From: Sphingomonadaceae bacterium PASS1
GTDB lineage: Bacteria; Pseudomonadota; Alphaproteobacteria; Sphingomonadales; Sphingomonadaceae
Reading direction: 5' to 3'
Length of the DNA: 64,000 bases
NCBI GenBank assembly: GCA_002255985.1
Contig: NKIR01000002.1
Span: forward strand, 208,479 to 272,478
Below, piece after piece: positions 1 through 10,931 of the stretch. The position numbers were made by a program, and so were the translations under genes. The notes beneath the pieces were generated by a model, which made no database searches, was not told the DNA's origin, and saw nothing but the letters and a program-made list of their open reading frames with translations. Numbering within the stretch: the stretch's first letter is position 1; every line of letters starts with the position of its first letter.

Positions 1-1518
<1,518 letters not shown>

Positions 1519-1601
1519 ACGCAAAGTCTGCGCAAACTATCGCTTCGACAATTGGAAGCGTGCGGCGTTTATTGTAGCCCGCGCGCCTCGGGGGGAATGT
1601 T

Positions 1602-1967
1602 ATGCACAAACGTCACTATCTTGCGTTCGCGCTTATCTCCTTGCCGGTTTTGGCGCAGGCCGGCGACAGCCGTATCGAAATCGGAACGGGATTGGCCAGC
1701 TATTATGGCGCCGAACTCAGCGGCAATCGCACGGCCAGCGGTGAGCGTTTTGATCCAAACGCGATGACCGCGGCGCACCGGACGTTATCTTTTGGTACCC
1801 GGGTAGCAGTCACCAATTTGGCCAATGGTCAGGAAGTTGTCGTGCGCGTTAACGACCGCGGACCGTGGAGCAAATCACGCATCATGGATATATCTTATGC
1901 TGCAGCCAAACAGATCGGGATGCACCGCAGCGGGACCGCAAAGGTTAAGCTCGAGCGGATCGATTAA
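1602..1967 (+). CDS. RlpA-like double-psi beta-barrel protein, secreted
   Basis: A 121-residue exported protein. Residues 1-20 form a signal peptide ending in AQA. The rest is one double-psi beta-barrel with the RlpA signatures ASYYG, TASGERFD and RVNDRGP. Known RlpA proteins cleave naked peptidoglycan glycans at the septum or bind them, but this one has no lipobox and no SPOR domain, so it is a minimal soluble version and septal targeting is not indicated. The start ATG follows a strong GGGGGGA ribosome binding site. It lies 83 bases after gyrB on the same strand and converges on ygfZ with a 4-base overlap. Fold confident; enzymatic activity inferred. Confidence 0.85.
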   Translation: MHKRHYLAFALISLPVLAQAGDSRIEIGTGLASYYGAELSGNRTASGERFDPNAMTAAHRTLSFGTRVAVTNLANGQEVVVRVNDRGPWSKSRIMDISYAAAKQIGMHRSGTAKVKLERID

Positions 1968-2686
1968 TCGAGCGCAGCGCGCTGCCAGTCTGGCAGATTG
2001 AGCGCCGTCAAATCTTCCAGGCGGCGCAACTCCACCGATATATCAAGTTCCGGATAAACGCACCGCTGCCGGCTCTCGTCGGCTTGTGCCAACGGGACGA
2101 CCACCAGCCGTCGGTTCACCTTTTGTCGCCAGTTCATACGCGCCGTATTCTCCTGCCCGACATAGCATCCCTTGGTGAAGGATACCCCGTTCAGTTCTGC
2201 GGCATTGGCCTCAAGCCACAACGTCTGTTCGCTGCCCAGCTCATGTACGCCCTCAGTGATGCCAAGCCCAAGCCGATGCGCGCGATAGGCGGCACTCCCA
2301 TCGACATCATCGTCGGCCGGGGCGCTCAGCAAGCGTGTTCCGAGCTCCGGATGGCGCGGGTCTGAACTGCCGTCGCCTTTCCAGAGCACGCCGCATTCCG
2401 GATCAATGGCAATGGCGATTTTCCGGCGCAACCGGTACATCGACAGGCGGCGGACCAATGCGTCTGCTTGCGTACCTTCGCAATCGATAAGCACATCGTC
2501 ACCATCTGCCCACAGAATGAAATCGAACAGCGCCTTTCCCTGCGGGCTCAACAAGCCTGCCCATAAGGGCATTTCTGCCGCGGTATCCTGCGTCACTAGT
2601 CCCTGCAAAAATTGGCGCACGTCCTCACCCGGCTCGGTGGGCGACAGACGGATAACGCAGCGGTCGAATAGACGGGTGTTTGGCAT
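1964..2686 (-). CDS. ygfZ: YgfZ/GcvT-family folate-binding protein
   Basis: A 240-residue cytosolic protein of the tetrahydrofolate-dependent YgfZ family, which supports maturation or repair of iron-sulfur enzymes. The family signature KGCYVGQE with its conserved Cys is intact in the C-terminal half. Length is a little below that of E. coli YgfZ (326), as in many alphaproteobacteria. It is divergent from pyrC with only 38 bases between the two starts, so their promoters must overlap or lie inside the neighbouring gene. The 3' end overlaps the convergent RlpA-like gene by four bases. Confidence 0.9.
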   Translation of the reverse strand: MPNTRLFDRCVIRLSPTEPGEDVRQFLQGLVTQDTAAEMPLWAGLLSPQGKALFDFILWADGDDVLIDCEGTQADALVRRLSMYRLRRKIAIAIDPECGVLWKGDGSSDPRHPELGTRLLSAPADDDVDGSAAYRAHRLGLGITEGVHELGSEQTLWLEANAAELNGVSFTKGCYVGQENTARMNWRQKVNRRLVVVPLAQADESRQRCVYPELDISVELRRLEDLTALNLPDWQRAALD

Positions 2687-2724
2687 AGGTGACAGATAGG
2701 GGGAGAGGCGCTTAAAGGGAAGCC

Positions 2725-3768
2725 ATGACCGACCAGATGATTCTTTCCATCCGCCGCCCTGATGATTGGCATCTCCATTTTCGTGACGGCGCAGCCATGC
2801 GCAGCGTGGTGCCCTTCACCGCGAAACAGTTTGCGCGTGCGATTGTCATGCCCAATTTATCGCCACCTGTAACAACAGTTGAAGCGGGCGCGGCCTATCG
2901 TGACCGGATTTTGGCAGCAGTGCCCGAAGGCGTCACGTTCACGCCACTTATGACGGCCTATCTTACCGACGTAAGTGACGGGAATGAACTGGCACGCGGT
3001 CACGCCGAAGGTGTGTTTACAGCGGCAAAGCTATACCCCGCGCACGCCACCACTGGAAGCGCGCATGGCGTAACCAGCGTAACCAACATCATGCCCGCGC
3101 TGGAGCATATGGCGCGGATCGGCATGCCATTGCTGATCCACGGCGAAGTTACAGACTCGCACGTCGATATCTTTGACCGTGAGGCTGTGTTCATTGAACG
3201 GACGCTGTCGAAACTGGTGCGCGATCTGCCTGAGCTCAAGATCGTTTTTGAACATATCACCACTGCAGACGCTGTCGCTTTTGTAGATGCCAGCGGTCCC
3301 AATGTCGCGGCGACCATCACGCCGCAACATTTGCACATCAACCGCAATGCCATGTTTACAGGCGGCATCCGTCCGCATGCCTACTGCCTGCCGGTCGCCA
3401 AACGTGAGATACACCGGCTTGCGCTCCGCAAGGCTGCGACATCGGGAAGCCGTAAATATTTCCTCGGCACCGACAGCGCGCCGCACGACAAAACCGCGAA
3501 GGAAAGCGCCTGCGGATGCGCGGGCATCTTCAACGCGCCCTTCGCATTGGAAAGCTACGCCGCCGTCTTTGAAGAAGAAGGCGCGCTGGATAAATTTGAG
3601 GCCTTTGCTTCGGAAAACGGCCCGCGTTTCTATGGCCTGCCGTTGAACGAGGAGCGCATAATATTGGAACGCACCGATATCGTCGTTCCGGAACTGCTTG
3701 CGCTGGAAGGGCTTGATGTCGTGCCGTTCCACGCAGGGGAAACATTGCGCTGGCGGCTGAAGGCTTAA
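2725..3768 (+). CDS. pyrC: Dihydroorotase
   Basis: Cyclises carbamoyl-aspartate to dihydroorotate in pyrimidine synthesis. At 347 residues it matches the class II PyrC length. Metal ligands are visible: HLHFRDG near residue 16, a carbamylated-Lys candidate in [10 protein letters not shown] and HIT around residues 140-180, and GTDSAPH carrying the catalytic Asp. The ATG start is supported by AGGGAAG upstream. Its stop overlaps the convergent RarD-like gene by four bases. No other pyrimidine gene is in the window. Identity is near certain. Confidence 0.96.
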   Translation: MTDQMILSIRRPDDWHLHFRDGAAMRSVVPFTAKQFARAIVMPNLSPPVTTVEAGAAYRDRILAAVPEGVTFTPLMTAYLTDVSDGNELARGHAEGVFTAAKLYPAHATTGSAHGVTSVTNIMPALEHMARIGMPLLIHGEVTDSHVDIFDREAVFIERTLSKLVRDLPELKIVFEHITTADAVAFVDASGPNVAATITPQHLHINRNAMFTGGIRPHAYCLPVAKREIHRLALRKAATSGSRKYFLGTDSAPHDKTAKESACGCAGIFNAPFALESYAAVFEEEGALDKFEAFASENGPRFYGLPLNEERIILERTDIVVPELLALEGLDVVPFHAGETLRWRLKA

Positions 3769-4661
3769 GCTTTTGATGCCCTGTAGGTTTTAATCGCGTC
3801 CGCACAGAAAATCGCGATACTGATCCAGATCAGGATGAAGCACGCCAGCTTCGTCGTGCTCAATGGCTCGCCGTACACGAACACACCCAGCAGGAACGCA
3901 ATGGACGGTGCCGTATATTGCACAAAGCCCAGGCTGGTATAGCTCATCCGGCGGGCGGCGGTCGCGAACAGCAGCAACGGGATGGCGGTGACCGCACCTG
4001 CCAATATCAAAAGCCCCGACGTCGTCACATCATCCCCAAATCCGCCGCCACCAACTTGCGCGAAATAGAGCACCGCACCCAATGCCAGCGGCGCCAGCAA
4101 TGTCGTCTCGGTCGCGAGGCCGGGAACAGAGCCAACGGGGGTAATCTTGCGGATAAGGCCGTAGAGGCCAAAGCTTAAAGCGAGCGATATCGATACCCAT
4201 AAGGTATCGAGCGCATCACCGATGAGGATAGCAACGCCAATGGCGGCAACGGCAACGGCGACCATCTGAAGCGGTCGCAATCGCTCGCCTAAAAACAGAC
4301 GCCCCAGCAGGACGTTCACCAAGGGGTTGAGATAATAGCCAAGGCTGGCTGCCAAAATATGGTCTGTGGAAACGGCCCAAATGTAGATCAGCCAGTTAAT
4401 GGCGACCAACGTGGCAGAAGCGAGCAAATTACGCAGATGCGCCGTGTGGCGGAAAATGGCCGCATATTCGCCAAGCTGTTTGCGAAAGGCCATAATGACC
4501 AGCAGCAGGGGAATGGACCACAAGACACGCTGCGCAACAACCGCGATCGGCGAGACATGGCTCAGCAGCTTGAAATAAACCGGGACGAAGCCCCAGATGA
4601 GATATGCCGACATGGCATAAGGCAAGCCACTTGGCTGCGCAGGTTCTGGTTTGTCTGTCAT
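3765..4661 (-). CDS. rarD: RarD-like EamA-family permease
   Basis: Inner-membrane protein of the drug/metabolite transporter superfamily with about ten hydrophobic segments in two EamA halves. The opening [16 protein letters not shown] is characteristic of the RarD subgroup; E. coli RarD is associated with chloramphenicol tolerance but its substrate is unsettled. The ORF track begins at a TTG at 4673, but the first ATG (4661, MTDKPEP) gives 298 residues, close to the family length, and is preferred. It lies just downstream of the small membrane-protein gene on the same strand, so the two may be cotranscribed. Confidence 0.87.
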   Translation of the reverse strand: MTDKPEPAQPSGLPYAMSAYLIWGFVPVYFKLLSHVSPIAVVAQRVLWSIPLLLVIMAFRKQLGEYAAIFRHTAHLRNLLASATLVAINWLIYIWAVSTDHILAASLGYYLNPLVNVLLGRLFLGERLRPLQMVAVAVAAIGVAILIGDALDTLWVSISLALSFGLYGLIRKITPVGSVPGLATETTLLAPLALGAVLYFAQVGGGGFGDDVTTSGLLILAGAVTAIPLLLFATAARRMSYTSLGFVQYTAPSIAFLLGVFVYGEPLSTTKLACFILIWISIAIFCADAIKTYRASKA

Positions 4662-4688
4662 GTGTTTTGCCAAGCCTTCGGGTGGAGA

Positions 4689-4910
4689 TCAGATGATCCC
4701 GCCGCCCATCCAGAGGCGCAGCGCGCAAATGGCTATAACGACCAAGCAGAAGTTGCGGCCGCTGTCCTTTTCCGACGCGAAGCCAAAGGCCGCACCAACG
4801 CCAGCGATCAGGATAATGAACCAGTTCAGCCATCCCAGCAACGGGATGAACCCGATGATGGCCAGCAAAAGTGCAATAAGGCCAAAGAGGAATGCGAGGA
4901 TATTTGCCAT
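4689..4910 (-). CDS. Small hydrophobic membrane protein, unknown
   Basis: A 73-residue protein from the ATG at 4910 (MANILAFLFG); the ORF track extends it 15 residues upstream through a charged stretch without support. Nearly all of it is hydrophobic, giving two or three membrane segments, and a short charged EKDSGR loop precedes the last one. I recognise no characterised family. It ends 28 bases before the RarD-like gene on the same strand. It could be a small accessory membrane protein, but no function can be assigned from sequence. Confidence 0.55.
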   Translation of the reverse strand: MANILAFLFGLIALLLAIIGFIPLLGWLNWFIILIAGVGAAFGFASEKDSGRNFCLVVIAICALRLWMGGGII

Positions 4911-4989
4911 AAAACGACTGTGGCGGGTTTTTAGGATTGTGGCAAGCACAGCCAACCTTTGCAGTCGATCCCGCGAATATCACGGTACC

Positions 4990-5032
4990 GAAATGACAAG
5001 AGGCTCAACCTGTCGCCAGATTGAGCCTCATT
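4990..5032 (-). terminator. Inverted repeat, probable terminator of the secreted Asp/Arg/Tyr-rich protein gene
   Basis: GAGGCTCAA at 5000-5008 pairs perfectly with TTGAGCCTC at 5021-5029 around a 12-base loop, about 25 bases past the stop of the minus-strand gene at 5054. In the minus direction it is followed by TTGTCATTT, a weak U-tract, so termination is likely but may be incomplete. Confidence 0.6.
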
Positions 5033-5053
5033 GCACCCAAGCACGTGTGAAAT

Positions 5054-5623
5054 TTAACGCCACTGTTCCAATCCGCGATAGTCAATGTCGACCACGCGGC
5101 CACGCTCTACAAAGCAGGTGAAGCGGCCTTGGTCATAACCGCGCTGGTAAGCGTTGCCGCCAAATCGGTCATTGCCATAATAATTATTCTCGTAACGGCC
5201 ACGTCCGCCGTCTTGAACAACGACATTGCCTTTGACCCGGTAGCCATAGCGCGTCCGTTCGATGCTACGCACTTGCGTGACGTCTGAACGGCTGTAGCCA
5301 TTGGCCCAACGTTCAACGCTGGCGACGCACTGGTTTACGGCGGCGCGGCCGCTGCCGTTGCGATTGTCGTAATTATAGCCTGCGCGGTTATCATCATTAC
5401 GGTCATCATAACCGTAGCGATCGTTGCGGCCATTGTTGCCGCTTGAAAGCACAGCGGCAAGACCACCGAGCACAACAGCTCCGGCAATAATCTCGCCGGC
5501 ACTTATGTTATCACGGTCGCGATTGCGGTCATGGCGATCACGCGCTTGGGCGGGAACGGTTACACTCACCAAAGCTGCAGCAGCAGCTCCCGCGCCAAGC
5601 AAAGTTTTGGTCATGAAATTCAT
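5054..5623 (-). CDS. Secreted Asp/Arg/Asn/Tyr/Gly-rich protein, unknown
   Basis: A 189-residue exported protein. Residues 1-27 are a signal peptide ending PAQA. A charged DRHDRNRDRDN stretch leads into a glycine/alanine hydrophobic segment (AGEIIAGAVVLGGLAAVL), then a low-complexity region rich in Asp, Asn, Arg, Tyr and Gly (about 65-95). A more ordered C-terminal half with two Cys (NQCVASVERWA and RFTCFVERG) could form a disulfide. Similar secreted proteins are common in sphingomonads, but no function is known to me. The hydrophobic segment could allow envelope attachment. A terminator-like hairpin follows. Confidence 0.75.
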   Translation of the reverse strand: MNFMTKTLLGAGAAAAALVSVTVPAQARDRHDRNRDRDNISAGEIIAGAVVLGGLAAVLSSGNNGRNDRYGYDDRNDDNRAGYNYDNRNGSGRAAVNQCVASVERWANGYSRSDVTQVRSIERTRYGYRVKGNVVVQDGGRGRYENNYYGNDRFGGNAYQRGYDQGRFTCFVERGRVVDIDYRGLEQWR

Positions 5624-5749
5624 CTTCGTTCTCCTTGAACCGGCGCAGCTATTCTGTGCCGATGGAGAGCGAATATGCGATTCGGGTTGTCCGGATGCTG
5701 AATTGACTTGTCAGCATCCGTTCATCTAAATTGCCCTTTTAATGAACAA

Positions 5750-7906
5750 TTATTCGGTGAGGGTCAGCCCCGTCCATTTGGCGAGAAACGCATAAATGTC
5801 CGAATATTCGTCAATAACCTTATCGGTCGGCTTGCCTGAACCATGGCCCGCACGGCTTTCGATGCGGATGATCTTGGGCTTGTTTCCGGTTTCTGCAGCT
5901 TGCAAGGCGGAGATATATTTGAAGCTATGCCCCGGAACCACACGGTCATCGGTATCCGCGGTCGATACAATGACGGCGGGATATTCAACGCCCGATTTGA
6001 TGTTGTGATAGGGTGAGTAAGTCATCTGCATTTTAAAGTCGGCTTCCTTGCTGGGGTAGCCATAATCATCGACCCAATAACGACCAGCCGTGAAACGGTC
6101 GAAGCGGACCATATCCATCACGCCCACTGCGGCATGGCCCGCCGCGAACAGGTCAGGACGCTGGTTGACAACGGCACCAATCAGCAATCCCCCATTGGAT
6201 CGCCCTTCAATGGCAATCTTGCCCTTGGCCGAAACGCCGCTGGATATAAGATATTCCGCTGCGGCGGCAAAATCGTCAAAGACATTTTGTTTGTTCATCA
6301 AACGACCGGCATCATGCCACGGCTTCCCATATTCGCCGCCGCCACGAATGTTGGCGAGGGCGAATACACCGCCCGATTGCAACCAAGCCATACGCGTTGC
6401 GGAATAAGTGGGGGTCTGCGAAATGTTGAACCCGCCATAGGAATACAGCAACGTCGGCGCGCCCTTAGTCAGATCGAGATTTTTTTTATGCACGACGAAC
6501 ATCGGGATCTTCGTGCCGTCCTTCGACGGATAGAACACTTGTTCGACCGTGAAGTCTGCCGGGTTGAAGCTTAGCTTTGGCTGCGCGAAGGGTGCCGACG
6601 CACCCGTCTTGCTGTCGAAACGATACACGGCGCCGGGCTGATTAAAGCTGGAGAATCCGTAAAATGTTTCTGGATCACCCGGCGTTCCTGAAAAGCCACT
6701 GGCCGTCCCAATCGCGCTGAGCTTGATTTCCTGCAAAGGTTGCCCTGCGAGGTCTGTCATCAGCGCCATCGATTTGGCATCTTTGATATATGACAGGATG
6801 AGCCGGTTGCCGACGATCTGCGCGCGCGAAAGCGTTTCCGCGCTCTCCGCTATGACATCGGTAAATGCGGGCGTCTTCGCACCCAGATCAACCGTAACAA
6901 CCTTAAGCTTTGCGGCATCCTTGTTGGTAGTGAACCAAAGCGTGTTGCCCATGCCTTCGATCAGGCCCCAGTCATGATCGAGACCCCTGACGAGCGGCTG
7001 CGGTTTCCATGTTGGCTTTTTGCCAAGTGGCATCACGTGCAGTTCATACTTCTCATCGGTTCCGGAAGACGTCGTAATGACCGCCCATTTGCCGTCGTGC
7101 GTCACTTGCGCGCTATGCCCATATTCAGGCTTGTCCGGCGTTGCGTATATTGCCTTGTCTTGCGACTGGGGCGTGCCGATTTTGTGGTAATAGATCGTCT
7201 GGTTATAGTTCAGCTGCTGGAATGCGGCGCCTTCTTTTGGCTCTGCAAAACGCGAGTATAAAAACCCGTCATTGCCCACCCAGCTTATGTTCGTGAATTT
7301 TGCCCAGTTGATTTCGTCGGCGAGCACCTTGCCGGTCACGGTGTCGAGGACTTTAATCGTCCGCCAGTCTGAACCGCCATCTTGAACAGCATAAGCCATG
7401 AACTTGCCATTTTTCGATGGCACCCAGCTATCTAGCGCAGTGGCACCGTCTTTTGCCCATAGATTGGGATCGATCAAAATACGGTCCGCGCCCGTTAGTC
7501 CCTTGCGCACATACAAGACTGACTGGTTCTGCAGGCCGTCATTCTTTGTGAAGAAATAATAACCACCGGCTTTTTCAGGAAGGCCAAAGCGTTCGTAATC
7601 GAAAAGCTTCTTCATGCGCTCGGCGAGCACTTTTTTGCCGGGTAAAGTTTCCAGATATGCGTCGGTGACTGCATTTTGCGCCTTCACCCATTCGGCGACT
7701 TCGGGATTGACGCGGACATCGTCTTCAAGCCAGCGATAAGGATCAGCAACCTTTACGCCGAATTGTTCATCGACGACATTGACGGTTTTGGTCTGCGGAT
7801 AGGTCAATTTGACTGCTGCATCGGTGGTGGCTGAATCTTGGGCCATGGCGGCCGACGAAATCGGTGCCATCATAACGGCTGCGCCGACCAAAAATACACT
7901 TCGCAT
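5750..7906 (-). CDS. Secreted prolyl oligopeptidase (S9A family)
   Basis: A 718-residue serine peptidase that cleaves short peptides after proline. Residues 1-22 are a signal peptide ending AMAQ, so it acts in the periplasm or outside. The N-terminal cap starts with DPYRWLEDD, the region to about 440 is the beta-propeller, and the C-terminal alpha/beta-hydrolase domain carries the nucleophile in EGRSNGG, the Asp in TADTDDRVVP and the His in RAGHGSGK. Length is normal for secreted family members. It stands alone; a possible promoter lies about 40-65 bases upstream of the start. Confidence 0.94.
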   Translation of the reverse strand: MRSVFLVGAAVMMAPISSAAMAQDSATTDAAVKLTYPQTKTVNVVDEQFGVKVADPYRWLEDDVRVNPEVAEWVKAQNAVTDAYLETLPGKKVLAERMKKLFDYERFGLPEKAGGYYFFTKNDGLQNQSVLYVRKGLTGADRILIDPNLWAKDGATALDSWVPSKNGKFMAYAVQDGGSDWRTIKVLDTVTGKVLADEINWAKFTNISWVGNDGFLYSRFAEPKEGAAFQQLNYNQTIYYHKIGTPQSQDKAIYATPDKPEYGHSAQVTHDGKWAVITTSSGTDEKYELHVMPLGKKPTWKPQPLVRGLDHDWGLIEGMGNTLWFTTNKDAAKLKVVTVDLGAKTPAFTDVIAESAETLSRAQIVGNRLILSYIKDAKSMALMTDLAGQPLQEIKLSAIGTASGFSGTPGDPETFYGFSSFNQPGAVYRFDSKTGASAPFAQPKLSFNPADFTVEQVFYPSKDGTKIPMFVVHKKNLDLTKGAPTLLYSYGGFNISQTPTYSATRMAWLQSGGVFALANIRGGGEYGKPWHDAGRLMNKQNVFDDFAAAAEYLISSGVSAKGKIAIEGRSNGGLLIGAVVNQRPDLFAAGHAAVGVMDMVRFDRFTAGRYWVDDYGYPSKEADFKMQMTYSPYHNIKSGVEYPAVIVSTADTDDRVVPGHSFKYISALQAAETGNKPKIIRIESRAGHGSGKPTDKVIDEYSDIYAFLAKWTGLTLTE

Positions 7907-7944
7907 ATTATCATTTCCCCAACTCTCAAAATCTCTGTCATCCG

Positions 7945-7972
7945 ACTATAGCGTCCACGCTTGAACGCCAAC
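7945..7972 (-). promoter_or_regulatory. Possible promoter of the prolyl oligopeptidase gene
   Basis: Read on the minus strand, TATAGT (7950-7945) is a good -10 match, and GTTGGC (7972-7967) 16 bases upstream is a weaker -35. It sits about 40 bases before the ATG at 7906. Only the -10 is convincing. Confidence 0.35.
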
Positions 7973-8110
7973 TAATCCTGCCGTCCCCCGCAAGAATATT
8001 TTGCATTTTCGTCGAAATCATTCACCGCGCTGCCGCGGTGCCAGACATCGTCCATGTGCTAAAAGGGCCATCTCATTGCAAGAAGCTGCTCTATCGATCA
8101 AAAAAGGCTT

Positions 8111-8152
8111 AAAACGAAAAAGGGCGGCACCCTTTCGGATACCGCCCTTTTG
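8111..8152 (-). terminator. Terminator at the end of the alpha operon (after rplQ)
   Basis: AAAGGGCGG (8119-8127) pairs with CCGCCCTTT (8142-8150). On the minus strand the hairpin lies just past the rplQ stop and is followed by a T-rich stretch (TTTTTCGTTTT), the classic intrinsic terminator layout. Confidence 0.85.
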
Positions 8153-8174
8153 AAACTCTTAAAGCAAGACGTGC

Positions 8175-8588
8175 TTATTCAGCATCGTCCAATACTTCAA
8201 CTGGGCCGCTGTCCTGACCCTTGGCGTCGACATTGCGGTCAACGAGTTCGATGACGCCCATTGGTGCGGCATCGGAACCACGGAAACCAGCCTTGATCAC
8301 GCGGCTGTAACCACCGCTGCGGTCGGCATAGCGCGTTGCCAGTTCGTCAAACAACTTCACCAGTTGCTTGTCGTCCATCAAACGGCTCATCGCGAGACGA
8401 CGGTTGGACAAGCCACCCTTCTTCGCAAGCGTGATCAGCTTTTCGATGTAAGGACGCAGTTCCTTCGCCTTTGGCAAAGTCGTCTTGATCTGTTCGTGCT
8501 TGATAAGCGACGCTGCCATGTTGCGAAGCATCGCGGTACGGTGCGACGTGGTACGTTGCAGCTTACGGTGGCCAACTTTATGGCGCAT
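8175..8588 (-). CDS. rplQ: 50S ribosomal protein L17
   Basis: A 137-residue large-subunit protein near the exit-tunnel end. It starts with the invariant [13 protein letters not shown] and contains the RTAMLRNMA motif. Last gene of the alpha operon, followed by a strong terminator. Unlike most operons, where rpoA and rplQ are almost touching, here 191 bases with two stem-loops separate them. The C-terminal tail is short and acidic (EVLDDAE). Confidence 0.97.
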   Translation of the reverse strand: MRHKVGHRKLQRTTSHRTAMLRNMAASLIKHEQIKTTLPKAKELRPYIEKLITLAKKGGLSNRRLAMSRLMDDKQLVKLFDELATRYADRSGGYSRVIKAGFRGSDAAPMGVIELVDRNVDAKGQDSGPVEVLDDAE

Positions 8589-8670
8589 AATTCATTCCTT
8601 TCTTGCCGACCCTTCCGGGCGGGAGGTGCGAAGCAGACCAAAGGTCAACCCGGTTCCCACTTTCCCTTAA

Positions 8671-8773
8671 AGGATCGGTCGTTCGTAGGGGGGCCGTATC
8701 AGGTACCCCGATCCTGGCCGTTTAAGGGCGGCCATTTCCCTTTTGGTTGGGCCGAAGCACTGCCTCGGCCCAA
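8671..8773 (-). promoter_or_regulatory. Two stem-loops in the rpoA-rplQ spacer
   Basis: TTGGGCCGA (8747-8755) pairs with TCGGCCCAA (8765-8773) immediately after the rpoA stop, and AGGATCGG (8671-8678) pairs with CCGATCCT (8708-8715) further along. Neither is followed by a clear T-tract on the minus strand, so they look more like mRNA processing or stabilising structures, or partial attenuators, than terminators. Pairing is read directly; function is inferred. Confidence 0.55.
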
Positions 8774-8779
8774 TATTCT

Positions 8780-9841
8780 TTAGCCAAGCAGTTCTTGCTC
8801 AAGCTTCTTTGCCATCTCTTCGATGTTTTCTGGCGGCCATCCGGGGATGTCCATGCCAAGGCGCAAGCCCATCGACGAGAGCACTTCCTTGATTTCGTTC
8901 AGCGACTTGCGACCGAAATTAGGCGTACGCAGCATTTCGGCTTCGCTCTTTTGAACGAGGTCGCCGATGTAGATGATGTTGTCGTTCTTGAGGCAGTTTG
9001 CGCTGCGGACCGACAATTCCAATTCGTCGACCTTCTTGAGAAGGTAACGGTTGAGCTGGTTTGCATCCGATTCTTCCGAAGAAGCTGATGGTGCAGCCAT
9101 GCCAATCATTGGCGACGATGCAGCCATCGAATCTTCGAAGTGGACGAATACTTGCAACTGGTCCTGAAGAATGCGTGCGGCATAAGCCACGGCGTCTTCT
9201 GGCGTTACGGTGCCGTCGGTTTCGATGGTCAGCGACAACTTGTCATAGTCAAGTTCTTGACCGATGCGTGCATTGTCCACCTTGTAAGCGACCTGACGTA
9301 CAGGCGAATACAGGCTGTCGACCGGAATGAGGCCAATTGGCGCATCCGCTGGACGGTTGGCGACTGCAGGAACATAACCCTTGCCGATGTCAGCAGTGAT
9401 TTCCATGTTGAGCGTCGCGCCATCGTCGAGATGACAGATGATGAGATCAGGGTTCATCACTTGGATGTCGCCCGAAACGGCAATGTCACCAGCGGTTACC
9501 GCGCCGGGGCCAGTTGCCGAAAGCTGAAGACGCTTTGGACCTTCGCCCTCCATCTTCAACGCCACTTGCTTGATGTTCAGAACAATGTCGGTGACATCTT
9601 CACGAACGCCCGCGAGCGACGAGAATTCGTGCAACACGTTTTCAATTTTGATTGATGTAATCGCTGCGCCCTGCAGCGATGAAAGCAATACGCGACGTAG
9701 CGCATTGCCGAGAGTCAAACCAAAGCCACGCTCCAGCGGTTCTGCAACAAAAGTTGCCTTACGCTTCGCATCGCTACCTGACTTGAGTTCAAGTGCGTTG
9801 GGCTTTTTCAGTTCCTGCCAGTTCTTAATATTGACGGACAT
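8780..9841 (-). CDS. rpoA: RNA polymerase alpha subunit
   Basis: Scaffold of the RNA polymerase core and contact point for activators and UP elements. The ORF track starts at 9883, but [14 protein letters not shown] at 9841 is the usual alphaproteobacterial N-terminus and follows a GGGGAAAT ribosome binding site, giving 353 residues. The N-terminal dimerisation domain covers about 1-235, then a Ser/Glu linker, then the C-terminal domain with [12 protein letters not shown]. Cotranscribed with rpsK upstream. Confidence 0.97.
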   Translation of the reverse strand: MSVNIKNWQELKKPNALELKSGSDAKRKATFVAEPLERGFGLTLGNALRRVLLSSLQGAAITSIKIENVLHEFSSLAGVREDVTDIVLNIKQVALKMEGEGPKRLQLSATGPGAVTAGDIAVSGDIQVMNPDLIICHLDDGATLNMEITADIGKGYVPAVANRPADAPIGLIPVDSLYSPVRQVAYKVDNARIGQELDYDKLSLTIETDGTVTPEDAVAYAARILQDQLQVFVHFEDSMAASSPMIGMAAPSASSEESDANQLNRYLLKKVDELELSVRSANCLKNDNIIYIGDLVQKSEAEMLRTPNFGRKSLNEIKEVLSSMGLRLGMDIPGWPPENIEEMAKKLEQELLG

Positions 9842-9941
9842 GGATTTCCCCTTGGGTTTTGCGGGACCGGCAATTTGGTGCACCGTGCCGGTTCGCGGGT
9901 AAAAGAAGGAACGACTGAACAGCCGCCCCTGAAACGAATGC

Positions 9942-10331
9942 TTAGACGCGCCGACGCTTGGAAGGACGGACGCCGTTGTGCGGGATCGATGTCACGTCAC
10001 GGATCGAGGTGATGGTGAAACCCACTGCCTGCAATGCGCGAAGTGCCGATTCACGACCCGAACCGGGGCCCTTCACTTCGACTTCAAGCGTACGAACGCC
10101 GTGTTCAGCGGCCTTCTTGCCTGCGTCTTCCGCTGCAACCTGTGCTGCATAAGGCGTCGACTTGCGGCTGCCCTTGAAACCCATGGTTCCTGCGGATGAC
10201 CAGCTGATCGCGTTGCCCTGGGCATCGGTGATCGTGATCATTGTGTTGTTGAAGCTGGCATTGACGTGCGCGACGCCTGCCGAAATATTTTTACGCTCCC
10301 GCTTTTTAATGCGCTGTGGTTCGCGTGCCAT
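9942..10331 (-). CDS. rpsK: 30S ribosomal protein S11
   Basis: Small-subunit platform protein, 129 residues. The central NTMITITD and the C-terminal [13 protein letters not shown] are standard. It lies 57 bases after rpsM and 100 bases before rpoA in the alpha operon. Identity is certain from the near-universal C-terminus. Confidence 0.97.
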   Translation of the reverse strand: MAREPQRIKKRERKNISAGVAHVNASFNNTMITITDAQGNAISWSSAGTMGFKGSRKSTPYAAQVAAEDAGKKAAEHGVRTLEVEVKGPGSGRESALRALQAVGFTITSIRDVTSIPHNGVRPSKRRRV

Positions 10332-10388
10332 ATAATGTGTATCCTATTCGAAAATGCGAAGAAAAAATAATCAGGCAATAGCCCGTGA

Positions 10389-10757
10389 TTACTTCTTCTT
10401 GCCCGCGATTGCCTTGGACTTGCCCTTGCGGGTGCGCGCATTGGTATGCGTACGCTGGCCACGGACTGGAAGACCCTTACGATGGCGAAGGCCACGGTAG
10501 CAGGCGAGATCCATCAAACGCTTGATGTTCATCGATGTGTTACGGCGAAGATCGCCTTCTACGGTGTAGCCCGCATCGATGGTTTCGCGGATTTGCAGAA
10601 CTTCGGTGTCCGAAAGGTCCTGCACACGACGGCTATGATCAATTCCTAGCTTTGTCGCGATTTCGACGGCTTTAGTGCGGCCGATACCGTGAATGTAGGT
10701 GAGCGCAATGATCACGCGCTTGTTGGTTGGAATGTTAACTCCGGCAATACGTGCCAA
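10389..10757 (-). CDS. rpsM: 30S ribosomal protein S13 (TTG start)
   Basis: Small-subunit head protein that contacts the P-site tRNA through its basic tail. The ORF track extends to 10868, but the conserved N-terminus [13 protein letters not shown] starts right after a TTG at 10757, which has an AGGAG site eight bases upstream. That gives the family length of 122 residues and shows a non-AUG start. First gene of the alpha operon here: a TTGACA promoter lies about 130 bases upstream, after rimK. The C-terminal [15 protein letters not shown] is intact. Confidence 0.96.
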   Translation of the reverse strand: MARIAGVNIPTNKRVIIALTYIHGIGRTKAVEIATKLGIDHSRRVQDLSDTEVLQIRETIDAGYTVEGDLRRNTSMNIKRLMDLACYRGLRHRKGLPVRGQRTHTNARTRKGKSKAIAGKKK

Positions 10758-10889
10758 TTTATTTACTCCTGCTCCACAGGTGTCCCGAAAGACAAACCCT
10801 ATCTCAACGCTGATGATATTCCGAAACGCACAAAACCAGCGGACGCGTGAAAGCGCTGCTGGCTGCACCAGATGGTCGGAATTGACGTC

Positions 10890-10918
10890 CCCATACGGTG
10901 AGTCGCGCCAACTGTCAA
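10890..10918 (-). promoter_or_regulatory. Strong sigma70-type promoter for rpsM-rpsK-rpoA-rplQ
   Basis: On the minus strand TTGACA (10918-10913) is a perfect -35, the spacer is exactly 17 bases, and TATGGG (10895-10890) is the -10. Transcription would begin near 10883 and leave an untranslated leader of about 125 bases before the rpsM TTG start. The -35 begins only 14 bases past the rimK stop, so the alpha operon can be expressed independently of the inserted rimK group. Confidence 0.7.
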
Positions 10919-10931
10919 GGCTAGCGGCGCG

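Noticed and set aside
8641-8720. Possible terminator between rpoA and rplQ
   Set aside because: Stem-loops are clear, but without T-tracts in the minus direction they do not qualify as intrinsic terminators.
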